Shown one piece after another: positions 30,924 through 43,981 of a DNA stretch of 64,000 nucleotides. Position numbers and translations under genes: made by a program. The DNA comes from Hysterium pulicare CBS 123377. Taxonomy: Eukaryota; Ascomycota; Dothideomycetes; Hysteriales; Hysteriaceae. Where the stretch lies: contig AJFK01000430.1 of the NCBI GenBank assembly GCA_000467715.1, positions 1 to 64,000 of the forward strand, given 5' to 3'. The notes under the pieces were generated by a model. The model was given only the letters and a program-made list of their open reading frames with translations, was not told the origin of the DNA and searched no databases. Numbering within the stretch: the stretch's first letter is position 1; each line of letters starts with the position of its first letter.

Positions 30924-32360
30924 GTTCCGTTGGTCTCAGTTCTTGGCGGTCACCCCTCTCGCGGTGGGTGGTAGAGAAGCCACAGCGGGCGTCCTCCGAA
31001 CCTCGTACAGCTGTCGCCAGGAGATGAAACCAAGCATGGAAGAAAGCCAGAAGGCAGTCGAGTTGAATGAGCGAATTTGTTTGATGAAAAAGGGTTGCGT
31101 TGGGGCGCGGCGAGATAGAATAGTTCGGCGTGAGGTGCGCGGGAGAGCGCAGGAGTAGGTTGGTGGTTACAATGTTAGGTAGTTGGTCGCGGGCCAAGCC
31201 AGCCGGGAGCGTGTAAGTTACTTGTAGATTGTGAACAAGGCCGTGCACGTATGGAGTATTTTATCGTTCTCGCATGTTTTAGCATGCTATTAGGAAAGTC
31301 GCAAGATGCGGTTATATATCTGTCTGGCCCTATTAGCTTTGCTGTTCCAAGTCTACTAGATTATTTGACGTCGCTGAAGGTAAACCAAGCCAGTTGCCAT
31401 CATCAGGACCCAGATGGAATTGCTTAGGTATGCTACGTCCGTGCACGTATTGATGTCAGAAAAGGCTTAAGCTCACAGGCAAAATACGTTCGCCCAATAA
31501 GCCTGCAGACAAACCAGGTGCATTATGCCCAACAAACAGTCTAGGGAATGCTAAACTGGGACGCTGCAAACACATTCGAGATAATAACAAGAATGTTTGA
31601 GGCTTTGACATCCAATATCGAGACATGAGAATTGTTCCAGCTCTGCGCATTTGCTTGGCTTTGATTCGTGGAGATGCTGTAATCACCCGTTATGGGACCA
31701 AGACTCTCACTAGACCCATGCGCAGAAAGACATTCCAAGATGCGAATGGAGTATTCTGCAGAGACCCGATTTTGTCTATCCAGAGAATGCTTGTTTGAAC
31801 TACATGTGAGACAGGGTTTCAATCCATTAGATGCGCTGCTACTCGATGGTATCATTCAAGTCGTGAATAAGTAAAGATATACGTATACTCTTGAATGAAA
31901 TCGCTACTCTTTCGTGTTAGAAACCATCTAGACATAGCTATTGCGCAGATTTACGAAACCGGAACCATTAACAATGCTTTCTGGAAGCCTACGGGGGAAA
32001 AGAAAGTGCTCGCTTGATGTGTCTTGCAGGCCAACGGGCGTTTTCGATGAGCGCACCTTTCTTTGATCAGCAGGTAAATTGTGCTACTTGAGGAGATAGC
32101 AGAGAGAAAAGACGAGATCGCATCACGCTGTTTCTCAACAATACTTGTCGATGTTCGAACGATGCTTTGCACGAGGGAACTTTAGAATATCTTTAGCGCA
32201 TCGGCAATCGGAAAATGAGTTTCTGCGGGCTGTGGACAGCAACGCTCCCCCCGACGCAATCCACCGGCCGTAGTTCACGCTTCTGCATCTCATAACATTA
32301 CCCATGTCTCACATTTTATAGTCCTAGGCCTCCGTCAGCTTGCGACTATCTGACATTAAA
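30924..32360. other. Long region between spt7 and VanZ-like gene
   Basis: About 1.4 kb between diverging genes. Frames at 30895-31248 and 31541-31874 overlap spt7 antisense or each other, without splice or family signals. No repeat or RNA gene is recognised. Confidence 0.45.
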
Positions 32361-33136
32361 ATGCGAATACGGAAGCCCTTCGCAGGTAAGCTTTCGAGCT
32401 GAAGACAGTGCGGCGTGCATCCCTGCCTACACTTAGCCATATAGCTACAACTCCGTAGTATATCGTATTAATTTTATTTAGGTGCATTTCTGGGCATCTG
32501 CCTTGTCGCCGCACTTGCTGGGTTCTCACCATCGAGATACTCTCTCCCTCCATATAAGCAGAGCGACAAAGTGCTTCACTTCGTTACCTTCTTCCTCCTA
32601 ACAATTGCGTTCTACTGGATTCTGGAGACTAGTCGACGCAAAGTCCTCCAGTTCACGTTTATAGTCGTCACTGTAGGCCTTGCATTCGGTAGTGAGATTG
32701 TGCAGGCTTTACTACCTGTATGTATTCTTTCGCGCGAAACTAGCTGCCTCAACGCTTAAGCCTAAATTAGAACGATCGTCTCTTCGACTATTATGACATT
32801 CTCGCAAATGTCATCGGCTCACTGCTCGCCATGACTGGTTGCAACTGGTACCACAAGCGGATGCTGGAGAGGAAACGCGCAGCTCGAGGTTACAATGCTA
32901 TCGCCGGCGAAGACGCCGAAGATATTGACGTTGAGCTTGGTGAAGGTATAGAGCATCAGGAGTCTGGGGTTGTCAGACCCACTGTTGAGGAAGAATTGGA
33001 CAATTGGGATGAGAATGTTGAAGATGATTGGGATGATACCGAGCCAGCTGGAGACAATGCGAATGGGCAGGCGCAAGTGACACCAGATACCTCTGGAGAT
33101 ATTGGCGTGGCAGATACTAAGAAACGAAATGACTGA
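32361..33136 (+). CDS. VanZ-like membrane protein
   Basis: Exons 32361-32385, 32482-32717 and 32771-33136 give 208 aa. The first exon is only 25 nt (MRIRKPFA). Hydrophobic stretches are FLGICLVAALAGF, KVLHFVTFFLLTIAFYWIL, LQFTFIVVTVGLAFGSEIVQ and ILANVIGSLLAMTG. The pattern S-D-K-x-x-H-F, then SEIVQALLP and FDYYDILANVIGSLLA, fits the VanZ-like family, named for a teicoplanin-resistance protein of enterococci and also found in fungi. The last 80 residues are very acidic (VEEELDNWDENVEDDWDD) and probably cytosolic. Its function in fungi is not known to me. Confidence 0.82.
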
Positions 33137-33479
33137 GATGATCCCAAAAATACGACTTATTATGATCATAAGTTGGAATTCCTGTCTCATGTACTTGAGA
33201 GGCCACTGTAGAATTTCACAACATGAATTTTTCAAGCGAAACCGCTCAGTAGACGCAAACCATGCCGACAAGCTGTGTTGTTCTTTTCTTCGGTATAAGC
33301 TCATAGTTACAGGCTCCCGCCTCCCTAAGAGTAATAACTAATAACCATGATTTCATCACGTCGGCCTGGATCTTCGCAGAAATCGTACATGATTTCAGTG
33401 CAATCCGTGAAAAAGGACCAGTGAAACCCATTCCCAGCGCCACATCTCTAACCGGTGTTCGACCTTTACTTGTCACCCT
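33137..33479. other. Convergent intergenic region, VanZ-like and rps26
   Basis: 3' regions of two converging genes. No gene supported. Confidence 0.5.
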
Positions 33480-34036
33480 TTATGTCGTCTTCGCCGCCTG
33501 CTGAGGGTTGACCTTCTTTCCATCCTTGTTGTATCGGACTCTTGGTGGGGGAGCCCGGTTCCGGCGGCCTTCTCGGGAACGTACCCTAAAATTTTGAACG
33601 TTAGAGATATGGTACTTGCTAGCTGTTTACATGTGTTGACGAACCGAACGATCTTGCCATGAATGGCGCAGGAAACGCAGTATTGGAGCTTCAAGTACAT
33701 CTTGGGAACTGTGTATTCGGGGAAGACGGAGGCGTCAGAAATATCACCTATATGTCCCATGTTAGTTCATCTCAAGCCGGTACCCTCTTTCTTGTTTCGA
33801 CAGGCATGCTCTAATATCCTGGTTTACGTACGAATGGCGGCGGATTCAACCATGTTCCTAATGGTGAATCTCTTAATCGCCTTGTCCTTGGGCGTGCATC
33901 GTGAGCAGTTGGAGCAGCGAATTGGCTTGACGTGACCGCGGCCCTTCTTGTTGCGGCCGCTGTTGCAGATATTAGCCTCCTATCCATGAGAGTTCTTCAG
34001 CGCCATATCATACTTGGACGCTCGTTTCTTGACCAT
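33480..34036 (-). CDS. rps26: Ribosomal protein eS26
   Basis: Four exons (34014-34036, 33832-33959, 33645-33747, 33480-33585) join exactly to a 119-aa eS26. The start is MVKKRAS, then [56 protein letters not shown] and [10 protein letters not shown] at the end. The four zinc-binding Cys are seen as CSNC and CVSC. It belongs to the 40S subunit near the mRNA exit. Three introns in a gene this short fit ribosomal protein genes of filamentous fungi. The third donor is GTTCGT, less usual but required by the protein. It is head-to-head with the CBS-PB1 gene, 570 bp apart. Confidence 0.96.
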
Positions 34037-34605
34037 AGTGGGCTGATTCTAAAAACCGGTCAGTTTAGGTAGTTTCAATGGAGACTGCAAAAGCTACTGA
34101 CCAAAGATTTAGAATCTAGAAGTCAGCGAGAAGTGGTGGCGTTCAAAGTTCGTTACCGTGGAGTAGATGTTGGAGTTCGAAATTGAAGGTGGGCTTCCTT
34201 TAGCGACGCCGAAATTTATCCATTTCTTATCTTATCTCATCCATCTTTGCTTGGCGCTATCACGGCGCCTTCCAACAGCACATGATCCAGCGGGCCATAG
34301 AGAGCGAAATCACGCGCAAAACAATTCTAGTTATTCTAGATTAGTCTTATCCAGGGCTTTGTATTCGAGCATTTGTTGAAAGTCGATGTTCTTCTCGCAA
34401 CGCTGGATTTGTGAGCCCTGTAGCTTAGGCTTCCTTCCACGTCGGATCTTCGGTCTGAGCACAGAGCGCGTTGTTTTTCCTCGCGGACTGACCTAGCAAC
34501 CAGGGTCATCCAACATTGCTATAGCGGTCGACTGCGATTTCTCTTACGCTACTTGAGCAAGCAATTGTTCTCTGCAAGACCCATTTTTTGCGCATCGAAA
34601 TCATC

Positions 34606-36769
34606 ATGTCAGCCACCGGCACATACAGAGGCACGCCGAAGTCCAGGGGACAGGTTCCCTTCGCCAACAGTCCCTCGGGCATCCCCCGACCCGCACTGGA
34701 CTCCCATAATACATCACAGAGTGATGCAGGAACTTCAACGCTCAGTGCCAGTAGGCAAAAGATGTCTAAACGAGATGAGGTACATACCCCTCGTACCCCC
34801 GTAGCACCTGCGTGATACTGGGCGCTGACTTGAGGTTATCTAGGCTATCCGTAAGAAGATCGAGACGGATTTAAATAAGAAGAAACATCCCGGAGGTCGC
34901 GTCCGACAAACCAAAAAGGCCCCTCCGGGCACTGTATTGGCTCTCAAGCCTAGCCCTGCGCTGCAGATAAAACCATCTACGACTGTCGCGGAAGCTGCAC
35001 AGTTGATGGCAGCAAAGAGGGAAGATTGTGTGCTTGTCACCGACGACGATGACCGAATCGCTGGCATATTCACTGCCAAAGATCTTGCCTTTCGAGTAGT
35101 AGGCGCAGGAATCAAGGCTAGAGATGTCACCATTGAAGAGATTATGACGAAGAACCCCCTCTGCGCAAAGACCGATACGAGTGCTACAGATGCCTTGGAC
35201 TTGATGGTCAGGAAAGGGTTCCGACATTTGCCTGTGATGGATGAGAATCATGATATTTCCGGTATCCTTGATATTACGAAATGCTTCTACGATGCCATGG
35301 AAAAGTTGGAACGCGCGTATAGCTCATCTCGCAAACTTTACGATGCCCTTGAAGGAGTGCAGGCCGAGCTCGGATCAAGTCAACCACAACAGATTATACA
35401 ATACGTAGAGACAATTCGGCAAAAAATGTCCGGGCCAACACTCGAGTCTGTTCTGACGGGTCTGCCACCTACTACCGTCTCCGTACGCACGTCCGTCAAG
35501 GAGGCTGCTGCTCTGATGAAGGAGAACCATACGACCGCAGTCTTAGTACAAGATCAAGGTTCTATTACCGGTATCTTCACGAGTAAAGACGTGGTCCTCC
35601 GTGTCATTGCTGCAGGCCTTGATCCCAACACATGCAGTGTGGTCAGAGTGATGACACCACATCCTGACTTTGCTCCTATGGATATGAGCATCCAAGCTGC
35701 TTTGCGAAAGATGCATGGTGAGTTTTAGTGAGACCTCGGAAACTTCTTTGATGCTAACTACTGTGTAGATGGCCACTACCTTAATTTGCCCGTCATGAGT
35801 GAGGCTGGCGAAATTGTAGGCATGGTAGATGTGCTTAAGCTGACCTATGCCACCCTTGATCAGGTTCGCCCATGGAAACCCTAAGATTATAGTTCTGCAA
35901 ATTGACTGTCAATCTAGATCAACAACATCAACACGTCAGATGGCGAAGGCCCTGCGTGGAACAAATTTTGGCTTTCTTTAGACAATGAAACCGAATCAAT
36001 GATGTCCGGAGAAGGCGGAAGTCGAGCGCCTCACACCCCTGACCATCGGTCGCTCATGTCCCCTGATATCACTCGTCCTGGGATGATGGACCGAGGTGAT
36101 AGCGTAATGCCTAACGAATCTGCCTCTCACCACGGTGGCTCACCTTCTCACTCGGCACTCGCTGGTACCCCACCTGTTGTGTTAGAGGATCAACCGTTCC
36201 CATTCAAGTTCAAAGCACCCAGCGGTCGTGTCCATCGATTGCAAGTCGTTGCTTCAGCTGGAATTGAAGAGCTTGTGTCTCATGTTTCCAGCAAGTTGGG
36301 TTCTGAAATTGACTCGATCGGTGGTAGTCCCACTTTCGAGGAGGGCAAGATTTCGAAATCAGGTTTCGCTCTGAGCTATCTTGACAATGAGGGAGATACT
36401 GTTTCCATCACAACTGACAATGATCTGATTGAGGCAATCGCTCTGTCTCGACAAGCCCACAGGGACAAAGTCGATCTATTTGTCCACGATCCAGAGAAGC
36501 CGCCCCTTGCTGCGATAACTGAGCCCCAACCGTCATTAGCTAAGCCCCCAACTCCTCCAGAGTCTGTTCTTCGAGAGCGCAAGAAATATTTTGATGAGGA
36601 AGAGGAGGAGGGTACCGTGAGACACTCCAGGAATCAGCCAAGCACCTCCACTCAACAGCCAGAAATCATTCCTGGCGTGCCCAACGATTTGCTTCTACCC
36701 GGTGCCATCGTCACCCTGGCCGTGGTAGTTGTGGCTGTCTTCGCTCTGGGTCGTGCATCCAATCGATAG
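34606..36769 (+). CDS. CBS and PB1 domain protein, Mug70-like, with C-terminal membrane anchor
   Basis: Four exons (34606-34779, 34844-35717, 35769-35863, 35918-36769) give 664 aa. Four CBS units are visible, in two pairs (QIKPSTTVAEAAQLMAAKRE, AKTDTSATDALDLMVRKGFR; VSVRTSVKEAAALMKENH, APMDMSIQAALRKMHDGHYL). A PB1 domain follows near residues 455-540 (FKFKAPSGRVHRLQV, YLDNEGDTVSITTDNDL). The end is a single hydrophobic segment (LLLPGAIVTLAVVVVAVFAL) followed by GRASNR, so it looks tail-anchored. Fission yeast Mug70 has the same CBS-PB1 order. CBS pairs commonly sense adenine nucleotides; the ligand here is unknown. Confidence 0.88.
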
Positions 36770-37488
36770 AGAATATTTGAGCGTCGTCCTGTGGCATCCA
36801 TATCCGTCCTGAATGCTCTAGATTCTGTTCCCGGGTGTTGGTGAACGCCTCTCTAGGCTCTTAAATTGGCACCGATTGCTTTGTATTCTAGGTGTTGTTG
36901 AAGTAGCCTTAGTATGATATAGATCCATTACTTAATCGATAGTCTCTTTGATCCAGTCTGTGTATATGATTCAGCCGGAGTGCTTTCCACTATCCTGGTC
37001 ATGGAGGTCTCGAACTAAGTAGCATCCGTAAAGCTTATAGTAATGATACAAACGTGGTGCAGACAAAGATCTGATAGCATCGTCTTGCACAAGGTCATTT
37101 CTCAAACGAATTGCAATCGGTGCATGGTGAATCTGGTTGCCTACACTGCCCTTCAACGAATGGTGACACGTCCCACGCAATGGACTTCTTTGTGCTGGAC
37201 AACATTTTTCGCCTTCGCGAGTGCTTCGCGAACCCGAACCCCACCAAAACAACAGCCCTACCACAAATAATTCTACACCTGACACCGCGAACATCTGCAG
37301 CTTACCGAAGGGTGTGCAAGACTACTAAGTCTTCAACACTTGCGCTGTTTGCAGTTTCTTTGCTTCTTCTGAAACACCCTTTCCACTGCTTCTCACAACA
37401 CCAAACCGACCCTTTCAAGCTCCGCGCGAACCTCCCCAAGCCCGTCTGCCAAGTAGTCAACAGCAGATCACAACAGGAATAACGCATC
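36770..37488. other. Intergenic between CBS-PB1 gene and kap121
   Basis: No gene seen. The last 200 bases are C/T-rich on the plus strand, consistent with a fungal promoter and leader for kap121. Confidence 0.5.
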
Positions 37489-40400
37489 ATGTCCATTCTG
37501 TCGCCCGATATACACGCGGAACTGGGTCAGCTACTGGATGTGCTACAGTCAGGGGACAATGTGCAGCGAACTGAAGCTGAGGCGCAACTCAACTCAGCAT
37601 GGTTCAACATCAGGCCGGGGATCTTATTGATGGGCCTTGCGGAGCAGATGCGGACTCATGAGTCGGCACAGGTGAGAACAAATTTGTATATCTTATAGGT
37701 ATGGTGTACTTGCTAACAGATGCGCTTCGGTAGACTCGCTCCTTCGCAGCTGTGCTCTTTAGGCGTATGTCAACAAAACCTAAAAAGGACGCTCAAAATA
37801 ACGCACGGGATTTATTCTTCGCTCTTGAACCGCCCGAGAGGGACGCGATTCGCGCAAAAGTTTTGGAGTCCCTAGCTACAGAGGCAGTACCGTCTGTTAG
37901 GAATAAAGTTGGAGATGCTGTTGCGGAGATCGCAAGGCAATATACAGAAGAAGGTATGTCCTCTGAGATGTACGTTTAAATTATGTCTGCTCTTATACTG
38001 AAACTCTACAGGAGTAGCATGGCCAGAACTACTAGGAGCGTTGTTCACTGCGAGTCAATCAACCGACCCTGGTCAGAGAGAGACGGCCTTCAGAATATTT
38101 TCAACTACACCTAGCATAATAGAAAAGCAACACGAGGAAGTTGTGATAACCGCATTCAAAGGAGGTTTCACGGACAGTGAAAGCTCAGTAAGGAAGAAGC
38201 CCAGTCCTCCCGGCGCGTCGCTACTGACTTTGCCTAGGTCCGGATTGTTGCTGTAGAAGCTTTTGCAGCGTTCTTCCGCTCCATCAACAAGAAACACCAG
38301 TCGAAGTACTACCCTCTCATCCCCGAGATCCTCAATATCCTGCCACCGATCAAGGAGTCCGGCGATTCAGAGCTCTTGACAAAAGCACTTATTTCTTTAA
38401 TCGACTTAGCAGAGGTGGCCCCGAAGATGTTCAAACCATTGTTCAATAGCCTGGTAGTGTTCAGTGTATCGGTCATCCAAGATAAGGACCTTGGAGATAC
38501 TTGCCGGCAGAATGCGCTCGAACTTATGGCCACATTTGCGGACTACAATCCTCAAATGTGCCGCAAGGATCCTTCCTATACGAACGACATGGTCACCCAG
38601 TGTCTATCCTTGATGACTGATGTCGGCATAGAGGACGATGATGCTGAAGAATGGAATGCATCTGAGGATGTAAGTATCTCTGATAATACGGACAACATTA
38701 CCCGCAATATACTCATTGTAAGCAGTTGGATGTGGACGAGAGCGACAACAATCATGTAGCTGGTGAGCAATGCATGGACCGCTTGGCAAATAAGCTTGGA
38801 GGCCAGGCGATCCTACCACCTACATTTAACTGGCTTCCCCGAATGATGACCTCGTCTGCTTGGCGGGATAGGCATGCTGCTCTCATGGCTATCTCGGCCA
38901 TCTCGGAAGGTTGCCGTGAATTAATGGTTGGAGAGTTGGACAAGGTGCTTGATCTTGTTCTCCCAGCCTTACGAGACCCTCATCCTCGAGTTCGATGGGC
39001 CGGGTGCAATGCCGTTGGGCAAATGAGTACTGATTTTGCTGGCACAATGCAAGAGAAGTATCATCAAGTTGTTCTTCCAAACATTATTCCAGTATTAGAA
39101 TCGTCAGAGCCTCGCGTTCAAGCGCACGCGGCCGCTGCGCTGGTAAACTTCTGTGAGGAAGCCGAGAAAGCAGTCCTTGAACCGTATTTGGACCAACTTC
39201 TAAGCCATCTACTCGCACTCCTCCAAAGCCCGAAACGTTTCGTACAAGAACAAGCTCTTTCGACAATCGCCACAGTCGCCGATTCTGCCGAGACTGCTTT
39301 TGCGAAGTATTATGATGGCCTAATGCCTCTTCTTTTCAACGTTCTGAAAGAAGAGCAATCAAAGGAGTACCGGTTGCTCCGAGCAAAAGCTATGGAGTGT
39401 GCTACACTTATCGCTCTGGCCGTAGGCAAACAGAAAATGGGTGCAGATGCTCTCGCATTAGTGCAATTACTTGGCCTGATTCAGGAGAACATCACTGAAG
39501 CAGACGACCCTCAGGCATCATACCTCCTACACTGTTGGGGTCGAATGTGCCGAGTCCTAGAAAAAGACTTCGTGCCATATCTTCATGCCGTCATTCCGCC
39601 ATTGACTGAGCTTGCAGGAGCTAAAGCTGATATACAGCTTCTGGACGACGAAGAACAAGTGGCCCAGGTCGAGCAAGAGGAAGGCTGGGAGCTTGTTCCA
39701 CTTAAGGGCAAGGTCATTGGTATAAGGACAAGCACACTTGATGATAAGCATATGGCTATTGAGCTCATTGTCATCTATGCCCAAGTTCTGGAAGAATCAT
39801 TTGAGCCGTATGTCAATGATATCATGGACAAGATTGCACTTCCAGGGCTGGCATTCTTCTTCCATGACCCTGTCCGGGTTGCATCCGCAAAATGCGTTCC
39901 GCAGCTTCTGAACTCCTACAAGAAGGCCCATGGCCCTACGTCAATGCAACTCGGCCAGCTTTGGGAACGTACCGTTGAGCGCGTCCTCGAAGTGCTTAGT
40001 ACGGAACCCGCTATCGATACCCTCGCCGAAATGTACCAATGTTTCTATGAATGCGTCGAGGTGGTTGGCAAGGGCTGTCTCACACCCAAGCACATGGAAA
40101 CTTTCATCAACTCAGCCCAGTCGGTCCTAGAAGACTACCAAGAGCGAGTCAAACAGCGACTGGAAGAACAAGCCGAAGCCGAAGATGGCGAAGAACAAAG
40201 CGAGGAAACCCTCTTCGCGATCGAAGACGACCAGAATCTGCTCTCAGACATGAACAAGGCATTCCATACTATCTTCAAGAACCAAGGCACGAGTTTCCTG
40301 CCATTCTGGGAGCAACTGCTCAATTACTACAACATGGCAGTCGTGAATGCCGATCCAACCCAGAGGCAATGGGCTATTTGTATCTTCGATGATGTCCTCG

Positions 40401-41065
40401 AGTTCTGTGGGCCTCAGAGCTACAGTTACAGCCAACACATCGTACAACCGCTTATCGACGGCATGCGCGACGATGTTCCTGCTAACCGTCAAGCCGCTGT
40501 TTATGGAGTTGGCGTTGTGGCTCACAAAGGTGGAGAGGCGTGGTCAGATTTCGTGGCTGCTAGTTTACCCATGCTATTCCAAGTAATACAACGACCGAAC
40601 GCCCGCGAAGACGACGATGTCTTTGCGACCGAGAACGCATGCGCCAGCATTGCAAAGATACTACATTGGAATAACTCGAAAGTTGTGAACACGCAGGATG
40701 TCGTCAATGCGTGGATCAACACGCTGCCAGTGGTAAATGATGAAGAGGCCGCTCCCCACGTCTATCAGTTCCTTGGGGAATTGATCAAGGAGTAAGTTTT
40801 TATCCATATATTGTCCTCTGATGCCTTCAGACCTGCGCTAACAGGCTCTTCAAATAGCCAAAATCCAGCCGTTATGACTCAACCCGCCAAAATCTTCAGC
40901 TTTATTGTTGAAGCCCTCGAAGCTGAGACCCTGCAAGGCCAGAATGCTAGACGTATGGTTGACGCCGCGAAACACCTCATGACTGTCACCGGTACCGATT
41001 TAAGTCAGGTGGTGGGAACAATGACACCGGAGCAGCAGCAGACCGTGCGGACGTACTTTGTTTGA
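37489..41065 (+). CDS. kap121: Importin beta-3 / karyopherin Kap121 (Pse1)
   Basis: Six exons (37489-37671, 37734-37953, 38012-38187, 38238-38669, 38726-40791, 40858-41065) give 1094 aa, the usual Kap121 size. HEAT repeats fill the protein (WLPRMMTSSAWRDRHAALMA, VRWAGCNAVGQMSTDF, VQAHAAAALVNFCEEAEK). An acidic loop DDEEQVAQVEQEEGWE and the GWELVPLKGKVIGIRTSTLD segment are typical of importin-5/Kap121. It imports ribosomal proteins, histones and cell-cycle factors, and binds Ran-GTP through its N-terminal repeats. A second acidic insert (EEQAEAEDGEEQSEE) lies in the C-terminal third. All junctions have regular splice sites. Confidence 0.95.
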
Positions 41066-42103
41066 GAGGTATCTATGAATCTACGCTCAAGCAAGTAGAT
41101 GTGATTGGATGCATATGCGGAACACGATAGGTTTAATGGCGCACGGTGAAGAGGGGAAGCAGGAATGGAATGGAGCTGAAGGCATGATAGAGAGCGCGGA
41201 TATACATCTTTACGAGGAACAACACCCCGAGACCTCACACTGATTTTTCTTTTGTCTGACAATATCATCACCCCAACCCCCCATAGTCGGTCTTCTTGTT
41301 GGCGTTCATACCTTGGTGCACCTTTCCGCTCAATTTGCAGGATAGAATGGTCGGGCTGAAACGGGTGGGCTGCGTATTTGGTATGTTTGCATTGTGATTG
41401 CAAGGTCTAGCGGACACTAGTTCAATTAAGAACCTGATTATTAGACTTTACACGTTTTAGTACCGTCCGTGACATGCTTTGTTGAGATGTTGGGTGCTCC
41501 AAGAATGCCCTTGGCCATGCTTGCTAGGAGGTAGAAATTATATACCCGTCCAGATGCGAACTGGCTTTAATGTCACGTACCGACGCCAAATATCCTATGC
41601 TGAGCGACCTCAGAGTCGAAGACTGCGCAATAGAGACACAGGCTGAGTATCCTCACAAACATATTGGCAGGTACTCATGCTAGTATGAACTGCTTTTAAT
41701 GTGGATGTTATGTGACATGCTAAGCCTAACTGTGCTGCGTAGAACTGAGCTTGAAATCGTATAGGTTATAGTTTCCCCCTAAACCTCTTATCCAATTCTT
41801 CCTCGCATTCCTAACAGTAGATGCCCATCCAGACGTGAAATAACTTCAAGCCTGCGCACAAGCGTTAAGTGAGTCGTCCAGAGCGTATTAAGCACTATAC
41901 CCGTAGTTCAGCATACAGGGTCTAACTTTTGGAACACTGATGTACTCCTGGCCCTAGCTCCCTGCAATCGTCCACTCGCAACAACAGTCGTCTCTCGTAC
42001 AAAAGCCAATCCCTCCTTTTGCGTACTTGATGTTGCCGTGCGCCGTTTAATGAAACCCCTTGATGGCCGAGCTATACGGTTCAGATCACAATCGGGCTGA
42101 ACT
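41066..42103. other. Convergent intergenic region, kap121 and F-box gene
   Basis: One kilobase with no supported gene. AT-richer than the flanks, it holds the 3' regions of both genes. Confidence 0.5.
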
Positions 42104-43686
42104 TCACTCATCATCGACTTCGATTGCGTCGCCGGCGTCTAAGATGCTGCTTAGTGCTTGGCCAACTGTCGGTCGTTTGGGGGGAGCCCACGCCAAATGT
42201 TCTCCATAGCCTACCAAATCGATTTCGACGCCTAGCTCACGAATCTTCTTGAGGCACTCCTCTCGCACGAGCCATTGGCTGAAGTTGTTCAAGTCAGTTA
42301 TAGGTCGCGTAAGAACAACTTCGATGCCGGAAAATCTCTGCACAAGCCATTGCGAAAGGTCGAACCAATTTGAACCCTTAGAGACGAATGATAGAGTCGG
42401 GTCGAGCTTAGCATCATCCACGTCCTCTGGTTCACATTCATGCGTGAGCCTGATGTCGATAAATTCTATGAGTTTAAGAGAGTTGTGTTGGGGTTCATAT
42501 ATCTTTGGGATGGTTCGTTCGCTGACGAGGAGGTTACGGAGACAGAGGGACTCGATTTCCAGCTTTTCGTTAGAAAGAAGCCAATCAACAATGCAACCCC
42601 TATCATCCGTCACATCAGGAAAGTCATTTTTCAATTCCCAGTGATCCCCAATGAGCTCAAGACGGGAGAGGTTGGGCATCCTCGAGAAAGCTTCCTTCCA
42701 GTATCTCACCGTTCCGGCAGTGCCTGTATAGCCGCCCCAGTCACGGTCTCCATGAGTTCCTTCTGACCCACGAATTGTCAGAGTAAGGCTAGTGAGAGAT
42801 TCGAGTTGGTCGGCCACACGGTATCTCATATAAGCTGTTTGAAGTAGACGATTCGTAGTAGCAAAACTGGAAAGATTACTAGGGTTTGCCATTGACAGAT
42901 GAAGGGATCTGACACCGCTTTGGAGGTCCATCAAGATGCAGCTTGCCCACGCGAGGTTCGTTTCATCATCCTCTTCGTACGCTGGGCTTTCCTCATCAGT
43001 GATATCACGACCCCAGATCTTGACAAATTGACCGGTCCGAGTATGTGTTGGATGGTCTTTTCGAGTGCAAATCCCCACCTCCGAGTGTTCAAGATTCGGC
43101 AAGGCACTAAATACCACCCTGCACGCATGCTGGGTCTGGTTAAGTAAGTCATGCCACCTGCGGCTGTTGATGAAAGGCTCGACCATGTTGTAATGGTAAT
43201 CGTAACAATAGCCTATCTCATCACTCGTCAATTGATCCTCCTCTCCATTACATAAGCCAAACTTCTCAAGTAAGCGCATGGTGGTCAACTCTTCTAACGT
43301 GCCACCAGATCGGGGGCTGATTTCCCACCGAATTGCCGCGGGAACCTGCAAGAATGAACTTTAGCTTGCTAGTAGGATGGTGCGGGCTGGTATACCTTGA
43401 GCTGCACGCTTCTTATGTGTTTTCTGACGACATCGCCGAAAGGGTCAGAAAGTAAGCTTTCAAGGTTGCTGACTAGGCTATATGAAACAACCGTCAGGCA
43501 CATGTCACGAAAGAGGTATTCCGTCACCCATTGATGAAGACATCTGTGGGCCAAATTCGCGTTCTTAAGATGAACCTTGTGCCCAAGCTGGTAGCGTTCA
43601 TTGCCCACTGGAGCCAGGTGGCTCACAATGATCCTTAGTATTTCCGCTGGAAGGTCTGACAGCATTCTGGTCGTGCTTGCGGCCAT
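42104..43686 (-). CDS. F-box protein
   Basis: Exons 43396-43686 and 42104-43345 give 510 aa. The F-box is at residues 8-50 (MLSDLPAEILRIIVSHLAPV). The rest has Leu-rich patches (LTSLTLTIRG, LSRLELIGDH, IESLCLRNLL) as in F-box proteins with degenerate leucine-rich repeats, and an acidic end (AGDAIEVDDE). F-box proteins bring substrates to SCF ubiquitin ligases through Skp1; the substrate here is unknown. Filamentous fungi have many lineage-specific members like this one. Translation upstream of 43686 would need a TTG start, so the ATG is used. It is head-to-head with the hydratase gene, 295 bp apart. Confidence 0.75.
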
Positions 43687-43981
43687 GTCTGAATTGCCTC
43701 GCAAAGGAAAGCTCAAGGCTTGTAGCAACGATTTCGGACAAATTGAGGGTGTGAATGAAGCTGATGAGTCTGTGAGATAGTATAGAGAGTCCTATATTGA
43801 CTTATCCTGATGTTCGATGCAGTGGAAAAGAAAATCCCTACAGTCAGCTTGTTCAGCGACCTGACTTTGTGAGGTAGGCTTGGTCGTCCAAAAAACGGGG
43901 AGCCCAAGCTTTAGATCACGTGCATTTTAGCTACCCACCTGCAGAAAATAAGCCGCGGCATCTGAGCTGTATATCAACACC

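Noticed and set aside
30895-31248. 117-codon minus frame at the spt7 start
   Set aside because: It overlaps the spt7 N-terminus in another frame, with no protein pattern of its own.
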